NCBI RefSeq assembly: GCF_000760595.1
Contig: NZ_BBNM01000008.1
Coordinates: 1 to 64,000, forward strand
Direction of reading: 5' to 3'
DNA length: 64,000 bases
Source: Acinetobacter soli
GTDB taxonomy: Bacteria; Pseudomonadota; Gammaproteobacteria; Pseudomonadales; Moraxellaceae
The notes beneath the pieces are model-generated. The model searched no databases, was not told the DNA's origin, and saw nothing but the letters and a program-made list of their open reading frames with translations. Below are positions 1-8,973 of the stretch, piece by piece. Numbering within the stretch: position 1 is the stretch's first letter; each line of letters starts with the position of its first letter. Position numbers and translations under genes: made by a program.

Positions 1-107
1 GGTAAAAATCCACACAAGTTGTTCTTCTATTCTCTTAATGATCTTCTCGATGATTCGTCATCATCAAGCTAGGTCGGCTATGTTACTCTAAATCTCTTCA
101 AAGTCAA
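1..107 (-). promoter_or_regulatory. rRNA-operon-type promoter and leader running off the left edge
   Basis: On the minus strand a TTGACT -35 (102-107) and TAACAT -10 (80-85) are separated by 16 bases, with an A/T-rich stretch just upstream that looks like an UP element. The transcript would read leftwards out of the window. The bases nearest the edge (minus strand CTTGTGTGGATTTTTACC) resemble, from memory, the leader in front of 16S rRNA in Acinetobacter. That the next gene is 16S rRNA is inference, since no rRNA sequence lies inside the window. The remaining stretch up to the TetR gene holds no ORF or other signal that I can see. Confidence 0.65.
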
Positions 108-351
108 CAGGTCATTTCGATATTTTTAAAACTTTATCTTCAAACCCACAACCTAACCACTCAAGCCAAGTTACTGTTTTTCAACAAGTTTCTATCTGCA
201 TCACCGCCGATGGATGTGCATTCTACACTATTTCTCACCCCTTGCAAGCATGTTGGACTAAAGTTTTGATTGCATGGCTATATTTTGAACCAAAAAAAAT
301 ATAAGCTATTATTTTTTATAGTTTATTTATTTTAAATGTTTTTTCTCACAT

Positions 352-948
352 TTAATTTTGTTTCAGATAGGCCAAAATCATCTGGCATAATTCCTGTTTA
401 AGCTTTTGTTCTTCAATTAAAAAGTCGTTACTACTGACATAACGCATCATGGTAAATAAGGTGCTGTTGATGATCACAAAGGATTTATGCTTGAGTCTTT
501 CAAAATCCCATTCGGGATAAAGCCGATTAAACACATAAAGACCGACTTCGAAAAAATGCTGTTCTAATATCTGAGCAGCTTTTGAATGGTTGTATTGATG
601 CCAGTGTTTAAGTACCTCGATAAAAAATCCCTGATCGGCATTCATTTTATCGAATCCAAATTGAATACTCAGTGGAATCAGGTATTCAATTTCTAATTGC
701 TCTTGTGCAACTACCAGTTTTTTGAAGGTCTGCCCCAGTTGTTCACTTTTACGTAACAGTAGCTCTTGAATAATTTCTTCTTTGTTCTCAAAGTATTGGT
801 AAATTGATCCGACACTGATACCAGAGCGCTCTGCAATTTTAGGTGTCGTGACTTGATGTAGGCCGTATTCCGCAATACATAATTGGGTAGCCTCCAAGAC
901 AGTATCGACCAGATAAATCGCGCGTTGCTGCTGGGGTTGTTTTCTCAT
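352..948 (-). CDS. TetR/AcrR family transcriptional regulator
   Basis: A one-component repressor of 198 residues. The N-terminal helix-turn-helix (about residues 20-65, with ISVGSIYQYFENKEEII) is the typical TetR recognition segment, and the C-terminal part would be the ligand-binding and dimer domain. It is divergent from the MpaB-family gene at 1032, with a near-perfect 22-bp inverted repeat (975-996) between them, so it most likely represses that gene and itself. The ATG start lies directly after the intergenic region. The ligand is unknown. Confidence 0.85.
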   Translation of the reverse strand: MRKQPQQQRAIYLVDTVLEATQLCIAEYGLHQVTTPKIAERSGISVGSIYQYFENKEEIIQELLLRKSEQLGQTFKKLVVAQEQLEIEYLIPLSIQFGFDKMNADQGFFIEVLKHWHQYNHSKAAQILEQHFFEVGLYVFNRLYPEWDFERLKHKSFVIINSTLFTMMRYVSSNDFLIEEQKLKQELCQMILAYLKQN

Positions 949-974
949 AAACCGCCTGTCTCAAATGCGAATTG

Positions 975-996
975 AATGCGAATAATTATTCGTATT
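975..996. promoter_or_regulatory. Inverted-repeat operator between TetR and MpaB genes
   Basis: Two 11-bp arms centred between 985 and 986 are reverse complements except at one position (core CGAATAATTATTCG). A further partial half-site (AATGCGAAT) lies immediately to the left at about 964-972. Size and position fit a TetR dimer site controlling both divergent genes. Confidence 0.6.
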
Positions 997-1031
997 AGAG
1001 TTGATTAAACATTAATCAGGCTGAATGTTCA

Positions 1032-2237
1032 ATGCAAACTCTTGTACCGTCCAGATTAGCTTCATTTGATCATATGTCGAAATCACGCTGGCTGGGGCGT
1101 GTTTTATCCTATATTTGTAAGCGCCCCATTCAACCCAACGTAAAAGAGTATAGAGAACTCGCGGAAGCGTTAGTGACGGGTGATCCTGCCATGGACAAGG
1201 TGATCGATTGGCTGATGCAAAATCCTGCCGAACACCGACAGCTTTTTGAGACGGCGCTCTTTGAAGGCCTTGATGCGCTAGCTGAGCCCATTCCAGAACT
1301 GATTGAATTTTTTGAGCAGATTACGCATCCGCCTGCATGGTTCGATGAAAGCCGCCTGAATGATGCAGTGATTTTCACGCATCGACTGGGCGTCAATAAC
1401 GGTTTTATTCTGCGCGATTTGTCTTTGATGGTGGGCTATTTATATCCTGGATTTAACCGTCCGCTGATTCTTACTGGAGCATTGAAAAAACATGCCGGTA
1501 AACGCTTGGCGGAAACCACAAAGTGGTGGGTTGAAATTACCGAGATTGATGGTTTAAAGCGCTTTGGATCAGGTTTTACCTCGACCATTTACGTGCGCTT
1601 TATTCATGCACTGGTTCGGCATCAATTGTCGCGCTCAGAAGAATGGGATACAAAAAAATGGGGATTACCGCTCAATCAGTTTGATCTGGCCATGACCAAT
1701 ATCGCCTTTAGTGGTGTGGTGTTATTGGGTATTCGGGCGCTGGCTGTATTTCCGAATAAGCATGAGGTAGCACAATTTTTACATTTCTGGAAATACGTAG
1801 GCTGGCTGATGGGGGTCAATGAAAAATGGCTGGTCGATAACGAGCGCGGTGCTTGGCGTTTATTGTACTGGATGCAAGATGCTCACCCAGAATCGGACGA
1901 ATCGAGCTTGGCACTTGGACAAAGCCTTTCAAAGGAACCTTTTGAACGTCGTTATCAGCGTATGCGTAGTTTTCAGCAAAAGCTGGCGTATCATATGCAT
2001 CTTGAAATAACGCAGTTTTTTATTGGGCGTAAACGCATGCACAAACTGGGCTTGGAAGAGCGCCCTGCGGCATGGTTTGCTTACTTCTTAATTGTACGAA
2101 ATCTCATTTTACATACCAGTGCAAAGTACCTACCCAAAGTGGACCGTTTTTTACTTCGACGCGGTCGAATTGTACAAAAGTTTGGTATGCATTTATATCA
2201 AAATGAAATTCAGTCACTCAGTGATATGCACAGTTAA
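1032..2237 (+). CDS. Oxygenase MpaB family protein (DUF2236)
   Basis: A 401-residue protein of the MpaB/Lcp-like (DUF2236) family, whose characterised members are heme-dependent oxygenases such as latex-clearing protein; many bacterial members are uncharacterised. Histidine and arginine residues that could serve heme binding are seen in the segments around FTHRLGVNNGF and RFIHALVRHQL. No signal peptide is seen, so it is probably cytoplasmic. The start is uncertain: there is no clear ribosome site, and a second ATG at 1074 is possible. It is divergent from a TetR gene and followed by a bidirectional terminator. The substrate is unknown. Confidence 0.75.
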   Translation: MQTLVPSRLASFDHMSKSRWLGRVLSYICKRPIQPNVKEYRELAEALVTGDPAMDKVIDWLMQNPAEHRQLFETALFEGLDALAEPIPELIEFFEQITHPPAWFDESRLNDAVIFTHRLGVNNGFILRDLSLMVGYLYPGFNRPLILTGALKKHAGKRLAETTKWWVEITEIDGLKRFGSGFTSTIYVRFIHALVRHQLSRSEEWDTKKWGLPLNQFDLAMTNIAFSGVVLLGIRALAVFPNKHEVAQFLHFWKYVGWLMGVNEKWLVDNERGAWRLLYWMQDAHPESDESSLALGQSLSKEPFERRYQRMRSFQQKLAYHMHLEITQFFIGRKRMHKLGLEERPAAWFAYFLIVRNLILHTSAKYLPKVDRFLLRRGRIVQKFGMHLYQNEIQSLSDMHS

Positions 2238-2238
2238 A

Positions 2239-2263
2239 AAAGGGAGCCATGCTCCCTTTCTTT
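2239..2263. terminator. Bidirectional Rho-independent terminator
   Basis: A 9-bp stem AAAGGGAGC/GCTCCCTTT with loop CAT lies between two convergent genes. It has a T-rich run to the right and an A-run to the left, so it can end transcripts from both sides. Confidence 0.8.
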
Positions 2264-2270
2264 TCATCTG

Positions 2271-2576
2271 TTATTGATGGGCTGCACCACCCGAATGAGA
2301 TGAATGATCCATATTCATATCTTTCATGTCCATATGCATTTCCTCATGTGAAGTAGTGGCTGAGGCTGCTGCATTTTGCTCAGTTGCTGGCGCCATGGCA
2401 GGTGCTGTTTTAAAAGCATGCTGCTGGGTGTGCATTTTCTGCTGACTCGGCATGTAATCTGGCTCATTGTTCACCGCCAGATAAAAAACGCCCATAAATA
2501 TTAGACTCAAGATAAAGGCCACGATCAGCAGCTTCCATCCCCACACTGATTTTTCGGGTGACAGTTTTTCACTCAT
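2271..2576 (-). CDS. Small membrane protein with His/Met-rich tail, possible copper-binding protein
   Basis: No named family is recognised. About 101 residues: a short cytoplasmic N-terminus, one transmembrane helix (about residues 14-35, WGWKLLIVAFILSLIFMGVF), then a tail rich in Met and His (HEEMHMDMKDMNMDHSSH). Such Met/His clusters are typical of periplasmic copper-handling segments. The ATG at 2576 is preferred to the one at 2582 because AGGAG lies about seven bases upstream of it and directly abuts the other. It sits downstream of, and co-oriented with, the OprC-like receptor, which supports a role in copper binding; that role is inference. Confidence 0.6.
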   Translation of the reverse strand: MSEKLSPEKSVWGWKLLIVAFILSLIFMGVFYLAVNNEPDYMPSQQKMHTQQHAFKTAPAMAPATEQNAAASATTSHEEMHMDMKDMNMDHSSHSGGAAHQ

Positions 2577-2651
2577 GTTCATCTCCTATAAGAAGAGGCT
2601 GATCTCACATTTTCATCCTCTTCTATATTTAGTCTATAAAAAATGCAAATC

Positions 2652-4610
2652 TTAGAATTTCATACTCACGCGCGCCCAATAATTACGCCCGCTGTTGTTA
2701 AACTGTTCGTTAGCAGCATAGCCAAATAAGGCTGCTCCCGATTTATTCAGATGTTCGGCATAGGCTTTATCGAGCAGATTATCGATTCCCACAGCAAAAT
2801 CGAGTGTTGGACTGTATTGATAAGTTGCATTAATCGCCAGCGTACTAAAGCCCTTACTTTTACCGATATCATAACCTACGATATTGCCTTCATTGAGACT
2901 AATTCGGTTTTGCTTGGCGACTGCGCGCCACAATAGCCCTAGACTATAGCGGTCTTGTACATAACGCAGATTGAATCGGCCCTCGAGCGGTGCAATTTGA
3001 GGCAAAGGCTTACCGTCGCTGGTATTTTTACCCCATGCGTACATGGCAGATAGATCGGTTTGAAGATGATCGGTCAGATGATAACCGATTCCTGCTTCTG
3101 CCCCTGCAATGGTGGCATCGATACTACGTGCTGGTAAAATGCTGACACTGCCGTTTGGATTGGATTGATACGGCACCAAAATAAAATCATCGATCAATCC
3201 AGCATAGGCCGATGCCCACGACGTTAAGGCCCCCTGTTCAAATTCAAAGCCTAAATCAAGCTGTGTGGTCTTTTCGGTATCAAGATAGTTCAGTAACCCC
3301 TTTGATACGCGAGAGATTTCCCAAAAGTCTGGGGTGCGTTCAACATACCCAATGCCTGCATAAGTTTTAAGCCCGTGTTCTGGCAATGCATGTTCAATTC
3401 GTACAAAGGCACTTGGATTGGTGTCTTTACGCTGTTGATCATTCGCAGCATGATTCACTTTTACTTGATCGATACGACCACCCGCAACCCATTTTGTCTC
3501 TGGCGATAGAGCGTAAGTCCATTCACTAAAAGCACCATATGACTGAAAACCTAAAGATCTTCTGGTGTTATTCACATGCTGATTGTGTTGAGAATCTAGT
3601 CCAGAAATCGCACTAAAGTGATCCCATTCGGTGGTCACGGCTACGCGTGAATTTAATGTACGACGCGTTACTTGAGATTCTCGAGGTTGTAAGGGTGCTG
3701 GACGCAAACGAAAGTTATCCATGACATGGTCATTAAAATTATAGTCAATCTGCGCTTCAACTTTCTTGATCACATCAGTGATATTTTTTTGCTCGGCATG
3801 TAGTCCTAGGCTTTCACGCTTAAACTGTGTTCCATCCATCCCTCGTGCCGCGTATGCTGCCTCACCATCAGCAACTCCTCCCCGTAGCTCCAGCCAAGTA
3901 TCTTGAGTCGGTTTCCAGCCTAAAGCTAAATCAGTGCTCCAGCGCTCCCATTGGGATTGTACTGTCTTGCCGTTACCATCTTGATAATTTCCGGCCACCG
4001 AGCGAGTGGCATTCAAGCGTGCATATTTGCTTTCATCACCTACGGCAGCTTCGATATTGTGATCAAGCCGGCCAAAGGAGCCAATCAGTACACTGGCCTG
4101 TCCACGATAAGGTTTATCACGGCTTAACTGCTCAGGTTCGCGTTCAAAAAGGACTGTTGCCGCCGAGCCAGGAGTGGCATACAACACAGTTTGCGGGCCT
4201 TTAATCACGGTAATTCGATCATAACTTTCAGGATTGATATATGACGTTGGAGCATCCATCCGTCCTGGACAAGCCCCCAAATTTTCAGTGCCATCGGTCA
4301 GCATTTTAATACGTGAACCAAACATGCCCCGAAAGGTCACATCACCATTAGTACCGCCATTTTTAATGGCATTAAAGCCCAGAATACTTTGTAGATAATC
4401 TGCACCATCAGTGGCCGGAACGGGCTGAATGGGCTGTTTGGGATCTGCCTGTACAATTAAACCATTTGAACGTGTTGTTTCTTGTGCAGTTACCACAATT
4501 GGCGGCATCTGTGTCGTATCAGTTGCAGATTGCGTTTCGGCAAATGCAGATGTGGTGGCAAGTAGCATCGCAGCCGTAATCGGCTGTAATAAAAATTGAG
4601 GCTGAGTCAT
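2652..4610 (-). CDS. oprC: TonB-dependent copper receptor, OprC/NosA-like
   Basis: An outer-membrane TonB-dependent receptor of 652 residues with a signal peptide (about 1-24), an N-terminal plug and a 22-strand barrel ending in aromatic WARVSMKF. The plug contains C114-PGR-M118, equivalent to the CxxxM copper-binding motif known from Pseudomonas OprC, in the context GACPGRMDAPTSYI. This motif is the basis for calling a copper rather than a siderophore receptor. Neighbours on the same strand are a DUF2946 protein upstream and a His/Met-rich membrane protein downstream, a plausible copper uptake unit. No Fur or Zur box was recognised in front of it. Confidence 0.85.
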   Translation of the reverse strand: MTQPQFLLQPITAAMLLATTSAFAETQSATDTTQMPPIVVTAQETTRSNGLIVQADPKQPIQPVPATDGADYLQSILGFNAIKNGGTNGDVTFRGMFGSRIKMLTDGTENLGACPGRMDAPTSYINPESYDRITVIKGPQTVLYATPGSAATVLFEREPEQLSRDKPYRGQASVLIGSFGRLDHNIEAAVGDESKYARLNATRSVAGNYQDGNGKTVQSQWERWSTDLALGWKPTQDTWLELRGGVADGEAAYAARGMDGTQFKRESLGLHAEQKNITDVIKKVEAQIDYNFNDHVMDNFRLRPAPLQPRESQVTRRTLNSRVAVTTEWDHFSAISGLDSQHNQHVNNTRRSLGFQSYGAFSEWTYALSPETKWVAGGRIDQVKVNHAANDQQRKDTNPSAFVRIEHALPEHGLKTYAGIGYVERTPDFWEISRVSKGLLNYLDTEKTTQLDLGFEFEQGALTSWASAYAGLIDDFILVPYQSNPNGSVSILPARSIDATIAGAEAGIGYHLTDHLQTDLSAMYAWGKNTSDGKPLPQIAPLEGRFNLRYVQDRYSLGLLWRAVAKQNRISLNEGNIVGYDIGKSKGFSTLAINATYQYSPTLDFAVGIDNLLDKAYAEHLNKSGAALFGYAANEQFNNSGRNYWARVSMKF

Positions 4611-4712
4611 GTCTGTATCTCAAAAACATAAATACGCGCTATGCCTGATACGTCTTATGCGTATTAGGCCAGAAAAACATACGAGGGATAAAACCCCGCA
4701 ACGAAGCGTGAT

Positions 4713-5216
4713 TTATGCAAATACAGGCGGTGCCCGACCTTGAGGAAGTAAAAATAGACGTTGAAGCGCGTAATAGACGTGTCGAAATGCTTGCTGAAAC
4801 GCCAGCAAACGCACTTGAATGCGAACCAGTATTTCTTTTACATCCAGTTCGGGCGGTAAAATTAAATGGCCATAGACGGTGCAATATTGACACTGATGAT
4901 TGACATCATGATGATCATGAGCTGGCGCCGATTGCGCTTTTTCGAGCATGCGGGGCATATGCTGCATGTGTGAATCTGCATGCGACATGGCCTTATGATG
5001 CTGAAGCGCCGACAGATCAAAAGTTTGGGCAATGGTTTCACAGACCGGAGCAATCTGATACTGCTTCGGCAATAACGGCTGTAAAAAAACCGCAATCTGT
5101 AATAATACTGCGGTGAATCCCAGCAGCAGCCCAATTTTAAACAAGTCCAGCCTTCTCAGAAATTTTGCCGTTACAGTATAACAAAACTCAATCGAAATTG
5201 GGTTTCTTTGGTGCAT
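4713..5216 (-). CDS. DUF2946 family protein
   Basis: A 167-residue protein with one hydrophobic segment near residues 28-47, a His/Met-rich middle (HADSHMQHM, APAHDHHDVNH) and the pair C109-QY-C112, ending in GRAPPVFA. The HxxxCxYC region and terminal RAPP are hallmarks of DUF2946, a poorly characterised family commonly seen beside TonB-dependent copper receptors. It begins only nine bases after def stops and is followed by the OprC-like receptor, so it may be transcribed from the def promoter or its own. A role in periplasmic copper handling is inference. Confidence 0.75.
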   Translation of the reverse strand: MHQRNPISIEFCYTVTAKFLRRLDLFKIGLLLGFTAVLLQIAVFLQPLLPKQYQIAPVCETIAQTFDLSALQHHKAMSHADSHMQHMPRMLEKAQSAPAHDHHDVNHQCQYCTVYGHLILPPELDVKEILVRIQVRLLAFQQAFRHVYYALQRLFLLPQGRAPPVFA

Positions 5217-5225
5217 TTTGAGCGA

Positions 5226-5750
5226 TTAACGTTTGACAGCGACTTTCTCTTTCTGGCGTATCAGTTTTTCTACTTTCTCACGCGCTCGCTGACGTTTAAG
5301 TGGAGATAGATAATCGACAAACAGCTTTCCGCTCAAATGATCCATTTCGTGCTGAATACAGACAGCGAGCAAACCATCGGCCTCGATTTCAAATGCCTCA
5401 CCATCAAGGTTCAACGCTTCAATCTTGACGCGTGACGGACGGTTGACTTTGTCGTATATTTGAGGAACAGACAGACAGCCTTCTTCATAAGCCTGTGTTT
5501 CGTCTGTTAATGGGGTGATTTTGGGGTTGATGAAAACCATTGGCTGATCTTTTTCTTCAGATAAGTCCATGACAATCAGCTGAATATGACGATCAACCTG
5601 AGATGCAGCCAAGCCAATGCCGGGTGCTTCATACATGGTTTCTAGCATGTCTGATGCCAGTTGGCGGATTTCATCTGTCACTTCTTCGACAGGTTTTGCA
5701 ACGGTGCGCAGGCGTGGATCAGGAAAACTCAAGATCGGTAATAAGGCCAT
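5226..5750 (-). CDS. def: Peptide deformylase
   Basis: Removes the N-formyl group from nascent proteins in the cytoplasm. All three motifs are present in a 174-residue protein: GIGLAASQ (44-51), EGCLS (90-94, metal ligand C92) and HEMDH (134-138, two His ligands and the catalytic Glu). Length fits type I deformylases. It is divergent from the LysM/dprA/tsaC genes, a common gammaproteobacterial neighbourhood, although here it is not followed by fmt but by a DUF2946 gene. Confidence 0.95.
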   Translation of the reverse strand: MALLPILSFPDPRLRTVAKPVEEVTDEIRQLASDMLETMYEAPGIGLAASQVDRHIQLIVMDLSEEKDQPMVFINPKITPLTDETQAYEEGCLSVPQIYDKVNRPSRVKIEALNLDGEAFEIEADGLLAVCIQHEMDHLSGKLFVDYLSPLKRQRAREKVEKLIRQKEKVAVKR

Positions 5751-5863
5751 AGTGTCTCCTCATTCGTGCCATTGATTAGAAAACCCAAAGAAAGGCAACT
5801 CGAAATAAAAATGTATGTATTGCCGTTATTATAACGCAAATACAGACCTAATTTTTAGGAATT

Positions 5864-7012
5864 ATGATAATGAACATGGTTTTAAACGGCTTACGCACGT
5901 TTTCTCATTTGGGGCTTAAACAATACGGTTTCGCGCTGGCCATCTGTGGTGTAATGGGCATATCGAATGCCGAAGCTGCAACGCGCAATCACAATCCACC
6001 CTCACTCAAGGCAGGTGCACCGCATGTCTATGTGGTCAAAAAAGGGGATACGCTTTGGGATATTTCTGGAAAATTTTTAAAAAAACCATGGCGATGGCCA
6101 GAGATCTGGGCCAGTAACAAACATGTGAAGAATCCACACTGGATTTATCCAGGCGACCGATTGCTGCTGTGTACGCTCAATGGTCGACCGCTCGTTGGAC
6201 GAGATATGGGGGATGGCTGTGAAGGAATTATTCGTCGTTATACAGGCCGCACCACCTTACCCCCACAAGTTCGTATTGAAGAATTAAAAAATAGTATTCC
6301 CGTCATTCCGCTGAGCCAAATTCAGCAATGGCTGGAGCGCTCGACACTTGTATCGGCGGACGCTATTGAGTCTGTGCCTTATGTTGTGGGCACCACTGAT
6401 CAACGTGTACTGGCTGCCAAAGGTCAAAAAATCTTTGTGCGGGGTCAGGGCCTACAAAATGGTCAGCGTTATGCGATCTATCATGAGGGTGAGCCTTACA
6501 CCACCCTAGATGAACACGGCAAAAAGCGCATTCTGGCCGTCGAACTGATTCAGGTGGCTTCGGGGATTGCAGTGCAATCTGAACAAGAGATCACCACGCT
6601 CGAACTCACCGACACCTATAACGCAGAAACACGTCGTGGCGATTTGGTCATGCCAGAGCAAGATGCCATGTTACCAACATTGTTTTATCCAACCGAAGGC
6701 AATGAAATGGTGGCAGGTGGCAAGATTGTTCGTGTTATGGGCTCTATTGCCACAGCAGCACGCAATAGTGTCGTGACGCTTAATCGAGGCTTGAATCAAG
6801 GTGCCAAAGTAGGACAAGTACTCGATATTTATGCGCAAGGCGAAAGCGTCAAAGACCCGAAAACGCATGAACTGATCAAACTTCCGAATCAAAATATTGG
6901 AAGTTTGATGATATTTAAAACCTTTGATGAATTCAGTTACGCTTACGTACTCGAGAGCAACTTACCCATTAAAGTCGGGGCAGAAATTCGCCCGCCTCAA
7001 GATGAAGAATAA
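5864..7012 (+). CDS. LysM domain peptidoglycan-binding protein
   Basis: An exported 382-residue protein: a signal peptide ending near NAEA-AT (about residues 36-39), then one LysM motif (about 54-105, YVVKKGDTLWDISGKFL ... NPHWIYPGDRLLL) that binds peptidoglycan, and a long C-terminal region without a recognised catalytic domain. Members with this layout are regularly found just upstream of dprA. A run AGGA lies four bases before the first ATG; the ATG two codons later is an alternative start. It is followed after 21 bases by dprA and is probably co-transcribed. The exact function is unknown. Confidence 0.8.
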   Translation: MIMNMVLNGLRTFSHLGLKQYGFALAICGVMGISNAEAATRNHNPPSLKAGAPHVYVVKKGDTLWDISGKFLKKPWRWPEIWASNKHVKNPHWIYPGDRLLLCTLNGRPLVGRDMGDGCEGIIRRYTGRTTLPPQVRIEELKNSIPVIPLSQIQQWLERSTLVSADAIESVPYVVGTTDQRVLAAKGQKIFVRGQGLQNGQRYAIYHEGEPYTTLDEHGKKRILAVELIQVASGIAVQSEQEITTLELTDTYNAETRRGDLVMPEQDAMLPTLFYPTEGNEMVAGGKIVRVMGSIATAARNSVVTLNRGLNQGAKVGQVLDIYAQGESVKDPKTHELIKLPNQNIGSLMIFKTFDEFSYAYVLESNLPIKVGAEIRPPQDEE

Positions 7013-7033
7013 AACAATATTATTAATAGACTT

Positions 7034-8185
7034 ATGATGAAACAATTTTCTGCGCACCATCGCCATACCATTGCAGTATGGTCATTGGTGCAACACTCAC
7101 TCTCAAGTTTTGATACCTTAGTTCGTCATTTTGGCGATTGTGAAACGGCGCTTGAACCTCAGAATCTGGCCAAGTGGCAACAGTTAAAGCTACATGCCAA
7201 TCATCTAAAGCGAGCTGCGGAATACGCAACACCAGCGGGGCAATCGGCATTTTCAAACTTGCTTGCGCACATTCAGCAGCACACTGATTTTATTGTTACG
7301 CCAGAAGATCCACTATATCCTGCCCAGTTGATGCCCTATACCGGCAAGCCCCCAATTTTATTTGGTCGTGGTTCGGCTCAGCCCTTATTACAGCCACAAA
7401 TTGCCGTGGTGGGCAGTCGTAAACCCAGCCCACATGGTCGGCAAGTGGCCTATGACTTTGCCTATTACCTCAGTGAAAAAGGATTTTATATCACCAGTGG
7501 GCTTGCACACGGCATTGATGAAGCAGCCCATCAAGGCAGTGTCATGCAGCAACGGGCGATTGCAGTGGTCGGAACTGGATTGGATCGATGTTATCCGGCA
7601 GGGAATCGTACATTATACGAGAGTATTGCTTCACAAGGCGGTGCAGTCGTCAGCGAGTTTTTGCCGGGCACACCACCGTTAAAGGCCAATTTTCCACGGC
7701 GCAACCGTATTGTGAGTGGTTTAAGCTTAGGCGTGTTGGTGGTGGAAGCCAAAAAAGAAAGTGGCTCACTGATTACCGCGAATCGAGCGGCTGAGCAAGG
7801 TAAAACGGTCTTCGCGATTCCGGGACATATTTATAGTGAGTTTCATCAAGGCTGCCATCAATTGATTCGAGAAGGAGCAATTTTGGTGGATCATCCGGAG
7901 CAAATTCTGGAAGATTTAGCGCTTCCCACACATTGGCATGCTCAATCTACGGCAGCAGTCTCGGCCACCTCTACCCCTGAAGATGTATCCGATGCCTTGG
8001 CTGTTCCCGAAGAGCTGATTCCGCTTTATCAGCGCTTAGACTGGACGGGACAAGACCTCGATCAGTTGGCACAGCAGTTTGAAGGCTCGACCGCAGAGCT
8101 GACCGGTCAACTCATGGAACTTGAACTGTTGGGACTGTGCATTCAGCAGTCGGGACGTTATCTGCGTTGTACTGGCGGATTTTAA
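7034..8185 (+). CDS. dprA: DNA-processing protein DprA
   Basis: Loads RecA on incoming single-stranded DNA during natural transformation. The 383-residue protein has an N-terminal SAM-like helical part, the DprA/Smf Rossmann domain (about 95-300, with GSRKPSPHGR, SGLAHGIDEAAHQG, NFPRRNRIVSGLS and ITANRAAEQGK) and a C-terminal winged-helix region that ends in LLGLCIQQSGRYLRC. It is intact and full length, consistent with a naturally competent genus. There is no convincing Shine-Dalgarno site, so translation may be coupled to the LysM gene. Confidence 0.95.
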   Translation: MMKQFSAHHRHTIAVWSLVQHSLSSFDTLVRHFGDCETALEPQNLAKWQQLKLHANHLKRAAEYATPAGQSAFSNLLAHIQQHTDFIVTPEDPLYPAQLMPYTGKPPILFGRGSAQPLLQPQIAVVGSRKPSPHGRQVAYDFAYYLSEKGFYITSGLAHGIDEAAHQGSVMQQRAIAVVGTGLDRCYPAGNRTLYESIASQGGAVVSEFLPGTPPLKANFPRRNRIVSGLSLGVLVVEAKKESGSLITANRAAEQGKTVFAIPGHIYSEFHQGCHQLIREGAILVDHPEQILEDLALPTHWHAQSTAAVSATSTPEDVSDALAVPEELIPLYQRLDWTGQDLDQLAQQFEGSTAELTGQLMELELLGLCIQQSGRYLRCTGGF

Positions 8186-8224
8186 GGTTCACAATAGCGT
8201 TATTTTTAAATTTGGAGATGAATT

Positions 8225-8797
8225 ATGCTGACCACCTCCGTTACGGAAGCAGCCCAATACCTGACACAGGGCGATGTGCTGGCCTATCCGACCGAGGCAG
8301 TCTGGGGCTTGGGCTGTGATCCCTTCAATGAGCAGGCATTTCATGAAATTCTGCGTTTAAAGCAGCGCCCTATTGAAAAAGGCGTGATTTTACTGGCCGG
8401 AGATATTTCACAGGTCGAGCATCTACTGGATGAACTTGATCCAGATATTCGCCAGCAAGTCATTCAAAGCTGGACACAGCGCGGCGTCGATGAGCGCGCC
8501 ACGACATGGTTATTGCCGATCCATTCACAGCAAATTCCCGCTTGGATTACAGGTCAACATCATCAGGTGGCTGTTCGGGTGTCTAATCACCCACTTTGTA
8601 TGGCACTGTGTCATGCCTTTGGCGGCTTTATTGTCTCTACCAGTGCCAATCCGGCAGGACTTGAACCTGCGCGCTCACTACAGGAAGCTTCCGCCTATTT
8701 TGGGCAGCAATTACATTATTTAAATGGTGATTTGGGTTTAAGCCAGCAGCCAAGTCGGATTCTCGATGCCAAAACTGGCGATGTGATTCGCAACTAA
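8225..8797 (+). CDS. tsaC: L-threonylcarbamoyladenylate synthase
   Basis: Makes threonylcarbamoyl-AMP from threonine, bicarbonate and ATP, the first step of the t6A37 tRNA modification. The 190-residue protein is a single YrdC domain: YPTEAVWGLGCDP near the N-terminus, KQRPIEKGVILLAG in the ATP/threonine site, and STSANPAG near the end. It matches the short TsaC form rather than long Sua5. It lies 39 bases after dprA with a GGAG ribosome site before the ATG. Confidence 0.92.
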   Translation: MLTTSVTEAAQYLTQGDVLAYPTEAVWGLGCDPFNEQAFHEILRLKQRPIEKGVILLAGDISQVEHLLDELDPDIRQQVIQSWTQRGVDERATTWLLPIHSQQIPAWITGQHHQVAVRVSNHPLCMALCHAFGGFIVSTSANPAGLEPARSLQEASAYFGQQLHYLNGDLGLSQQPSRILDAKTGDVIRN

Positions 8798-8883
8798 ATG
8801 AATGAACACTCAAATGTAAATAATTATCGTTAATTTATATTATACAGATCTGTCTATCTAGCTACCTAGATAAATGGACAGAC

Positions 8884-8917
8884 AAAAAAAAGCTCAGTCA
8901 TATGAGGATGACTGAGC
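8884..8917 (-). terminator. Rho-independent terminator, minus strand
   Basis: A perfect 10-bp stem GCTCAGTCAT/ATGACTGAGC with a six-base loop. On the minus strand it is followed by eight consecutive T. It lies about 380 bases beyond the porin stop, with another hairpin (9253-9281) in between, so it may end a separate small transcript. Confidence 0.75.
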
Positions 8918-8973
8918 ATAAAAAGGGATGTGTATCAATCACATCCAGAGGGTTCAACAATCTGGAAGTAGCA

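Noticed and set aside
5825..5835. Zur box upstream of the LysM gene (GTTATTATAAC)
   Set aside because: The half-sites are one base pair too short each compared with GTTATA-N-TATAAC, and neighbouring genes have no link to zinc.
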